From the NCBI GenBank assembly GCA_963744115.1, contig CAVUSI010000001.1, forward strand, positions 438,243 to 502,242: a DNA stretch of 64,000 nt. Reading direction: 5' to 3'. Position numbers and translations under genes: made by a program. The notes beneath the pieces were generated by a model. The model worked only from the letters and a program-made list of their open reading frames with translations, was not told the origin of the DNA and did not search any database. Shown piece by piece: positions 61,962 to 64,000 of this stretch; positions within the stretch are counted from its first letter, which is position 1, and each line of letters begins with the position of its first letter. The DNA is from Chersky-267 sp963744115. Lineage in GTDB: Bacteria > Chloroflexota > Limnocylindria > Limnocylindrales > CSP1-4.

Positions 61962-63312
61962 TCAGACTCCCGATTCGGCCTTGACCCTGCCCGACGAGAT
62001 CGCGGCCACCAGCGCCGCGTGGTCCTTCTCGTTCTGGTCGGCGTAGGCCGCAGCGAACTCGGCCATGGCATGGTCGACGGCGTTGTCGTCGCCCAAGTAG
62101 GCGGCGATCGCGACCGGGTCACCGGACCGGGCATGACCCCGGGCGAGCGCCCAGCCACACAGCTTCCCCCAGGCGACCAGGTCGTCGGCGGTCATCGCCT
62201 CGATGACCGCGCTGCCCTTCTGGTCCTGGAGCTGGCGGATGTAGACGTGCCGGCCGGCCGGACCCGACCGCCCAGCCGAGCATCACGTCCGACGCGGCCT
62301 GGAGCACCCGCTGGCCGACGACGACCCGCTCCCCGGCCGTCGCGTAGGTGCTCTTCGGCAGGAACCGTTCGAGGACGGATGCCTCCGCCTGCTTGACCTG
62401 GAGGAAGACCGGATCCTCGTCCGCTCCTTCATCCAGGAGCACCACGGCGGCGATGAGCCCGACGCTGCCGACCCCGACCACCTTGATCGCCCAGTCCACG
62501 AACTGGTAGCGGTCGAACAGGACGCGACGGTCGGTGGTGAGCGAGTCGCGGTACGCGGCGAAGCCGAGGTTCCTCACCTCGTCGGTCATCTCGTCGGAGT
62601 GGTAGAGAACCGGAGGCTGCTCCTTGATCCGGCGCTGACCGGCGCTGTCGACCTCGGTCAGCTTCGGCAGCTCATGGAGGCTGTCGTGCTTGGAGGTCGA
62701 TCGGACGGTCGACTCCATGAACGGTCGAGCGCGCTTGTCGACGTAGGCGGTGACCTGTTGGACGTCGACCCGGGAGTAGAAGACCTCGAGCGCCGACATC
62801 TGGGCGAACTCCGCCATCCGCCCCCGGTAGCTGTGGACGGCGGCATGGACCGTGTGGGCGTTGGTCGCGGCATCGAGCCCGAGCTCGCGTCCGGCCACGA
62901 CGAGGCTTGCCGCGAGCCGCTTGAGGTCCCACTCCCACGGTCCCGGGAGGGTCTCGTCGAAGTCGTTGATGTCGAACAGGAGGGCTCGCTCAGGCGATGC
63001 GAACAGGCCGAAGTTCGACAGGTGGGCGTCGCCGCAGGCCTGGACCGTCAGCCCGCTCACCGGCGTCGGAGCCAGGTCCACCGCCATCGGCAGCGCCGCA
63101 CCGCGGTAGAACGTGAACGGTGAGACGGCCATCCGCCCGTAGCGGATCGGGACCAGCTGCGGCACCCTGGTCTTGGCCTGCTCCTCGAGGAGGGCGATCG
63201 GATCGGGCCGGTCGGAGGCCGGCTTCCAGTCGCGATGACTGGAAGCCGGGACCCGGGAGCGCGCTTCCCGTCCGAGTTTGGCTCGTTCTTCGCGCGTTGG
63301 GATCGTGTCCAT
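61962..63312 (-). CDS. DUF2252 family protein (one +1 shift near 62262)
   Basis: A protein of the DUF2252 family (kinase-like fold, uncharacterised). N-terminal RYGRMAVSPFTFYRGAALPMAVDLAPTPVSGLTVQACGDAHLSNFG and FDINDFDETLPGPWEWDLKRLAASLVVAGRELG are diagnostic. After MLGWAVG near 62262 the frame changes; the rest reads RHVYIRQLQDQKGS ... DLVAWGKLCGWALARGHARSGDPVAIAAYLG to the stop at 61962. Total length 3n+1 agrees with one extra base in the GGCCGGCC run. ATG 63312. With that correction the protein is about 449 residues, normal for the family. Confidence 0.85.
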
Positions 63313-63325
63313 CGATCTCTCGATG

Positions 63326-64000
63326 CTACGTCGCGTTGGTCAGCTTCCGATAGGCGGCCATGACATCCTGTGCCGTGTCGAAGATGTACTCAGTCCCGAT
63401 CTTGTCGGTCAGCCCGTAGGCGTCGACCAGCTTGCGGACCGACGGATCGAGCGAGCAGATGACCAGCCTCGCCTGACGTCGTTCCATCTCGGCCGCGACC
63501 TGGCGAAGGGAGTCGGCGCCGGAGAAGTCGATGTCGCCCATCGCGGCGGCGTCGAGCGCGAACCACTTCACGGGTGGCTTGGCGCGTCTCGACGAGCTCC
63601 ATGATCTGCTCGCTGAAGCGGTTCGCGTTGGCGTAGAACAGCTCGGCACCGAAGACGTACATGATCAGGCCGGGCAGCGCCTGGGCCGGCTCGGTCCCCT
63701 CCGTCGCGGCGGCGATCGTGCCGAACGTCGGCTTGCCGTCTGCCGCGTACGACAGGACCCGGTCGTGCGGCTTGTAGACGTGGATCAGGACGACGATCGA
63801 CCGACAGGATGATGGCCAGGATGATCCCCTGCTCCACCCCGACGATCACGACCGTCGCCGCAGTGATCGCGGCGACCACGAACTCGTCGCGGCGCAGCCG
63901 GTAGATCCCCTCCATCCCGAGGAACGTCGACGAGCTTGATCCCGATCAGGAAGACGACCGCCGAGAGGACGGCGTTCGGCATGTACGACAGTGGGCCCGT
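63326..64000 (-). CDS. SulP-family anion transporter, C-terminal part with STAS domain (three +1 shifts, 5' end outside window)
   Basis: The gene enters at the right edge. Segments: LSYMPNAVLSAVVFLIGIKLVD, then FLGMEGIYRLRRDEFVVAAITAATVVIVGVEQGIILAIILSV (last membrane helices), then VYKPHDRVLSYAAD and IMYVFGAELFYANANRFSEQIMELVET, then KWFALDAAAMGDIDFSGADSLRQVAAEMERR (STAS domain) to TAG 63326. Each segment is in a different frame; the changes are at about 63925 (GAC[G]TTC), 63798 (GTC[G]ATC) and 63586 (AC[G]CGCC). Removing a single G in each gives a continuous SulP C-terminus. Substrate (sulfate, bicarbonate) cannot be told. Confidence 0.82.

Noticed and set aside
33031..63925. Programmed ribosomal frameshifting as explanation of the broken genes
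   Set aside because: No common slippery heptamer with downstream pseudoknot, unrelated gene families, several shifts within one gene; extra-base consensus error explains all sites.

Overview
This is a high-GC (roughly 70% by eye), gene-dense bacterial chromosome segment. Most genes sit in tight head-to-tail groups with 1-10 base overlaps (ATGA, GTGA, TGATG), and GTG or TTG starts are frequent. A 13-gene nuo cluster, an HspR-type heat-shock block, many LivFGHMJ-type genes and the overall codon style suggest a Chloroflexota member, perhaps of the Limnocylindria/Ellin6529 group; a deep actinobacterial relative cannot be excluded. This placement is inference. I saw no rRNA, tRNA, CRISPR array, phage or insertion sequence.

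Layout. 1-1435: the tail of a CorA-type transporter, a sortase-like protein with Ser in place of the catalytic Cys, and a small Pro/Ser-rich anchored protein. 1481-16238 (minus): the complex I operon nuoA-B-C-D-H-[I/E]-F-[2Fe-2S/GltD/ferredoxin]-J-K-L-M-N. Its membrane arm and Q module are ordinary, but the NADH input arm is rebuilt: an N-terminal half of NuoI is fused to a cysteine-free NuoE, NuoF has lost ligands, and NuoG is replaced by an 872-residue GltD-like flavoprotein fusion. Next to it, 16557-17771 encodes a MidA/NDUFAF7 methyltransferase, the family that methylates the NuoD homologue in mitochondria. 17774-23884: an unknown protein, folK, glpX, purH, a small membrane protein, a cupin and a Nudix hydrolase. 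24205-31713 (minus): heat-shock block hsp20-hspR-lon-cbpA-clpB, with matching TTGACA-N7-TGTCAA operators before hsp20 and clpB. 31796-35662 (minus): potassium module, a KimA-like transporter fused to a UspA domain followed by two TrkA/RCK proteins. 35714-39701: metallophosphoesterase, rsmG, an inverted pair of DnaA-box-like sequences, a histidine kinase, and csoR with its operator. 39849-41484 (plus): a nuclease-like protein, hpt and a membrane protein. 41536-44255 and 45285-50788 (minus): a polar amino acid ABC operon and a branched-chain amino acid ABC operon whose LivG carries two transmembrane helices inside the ATPase. 51213-55657 (plus): acetyltransferase, an NYN nuclease with RGG and histone-H1-like tails, holB, acylphosphatase, MOSC. 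55695-57466 (minus): SDR and a DapA-family lyase. 57617-61943 (plus): small unknown proteins, a PD-(D/E)XK-like nuclease, an acyl-ACP thioesterase, and a GGDEF/HD-GYP enzyme. 61962-64000 (minus): a DUF2252 protein and the end of a SulP transporter.

A technical theme runs through the window. At least eight recognisable genes (folK, Nudix, kimA, livJ-type, holB, thioesterase, DUF2252, sulP) are broken by single-base insertions, never by net deletions, and nearly every break is repaired by removing one G that follows a C on the coding strand. This looks more like a systematic consensus error than gene decay, so these genes are annotated as one locus each with the shift positions stated.
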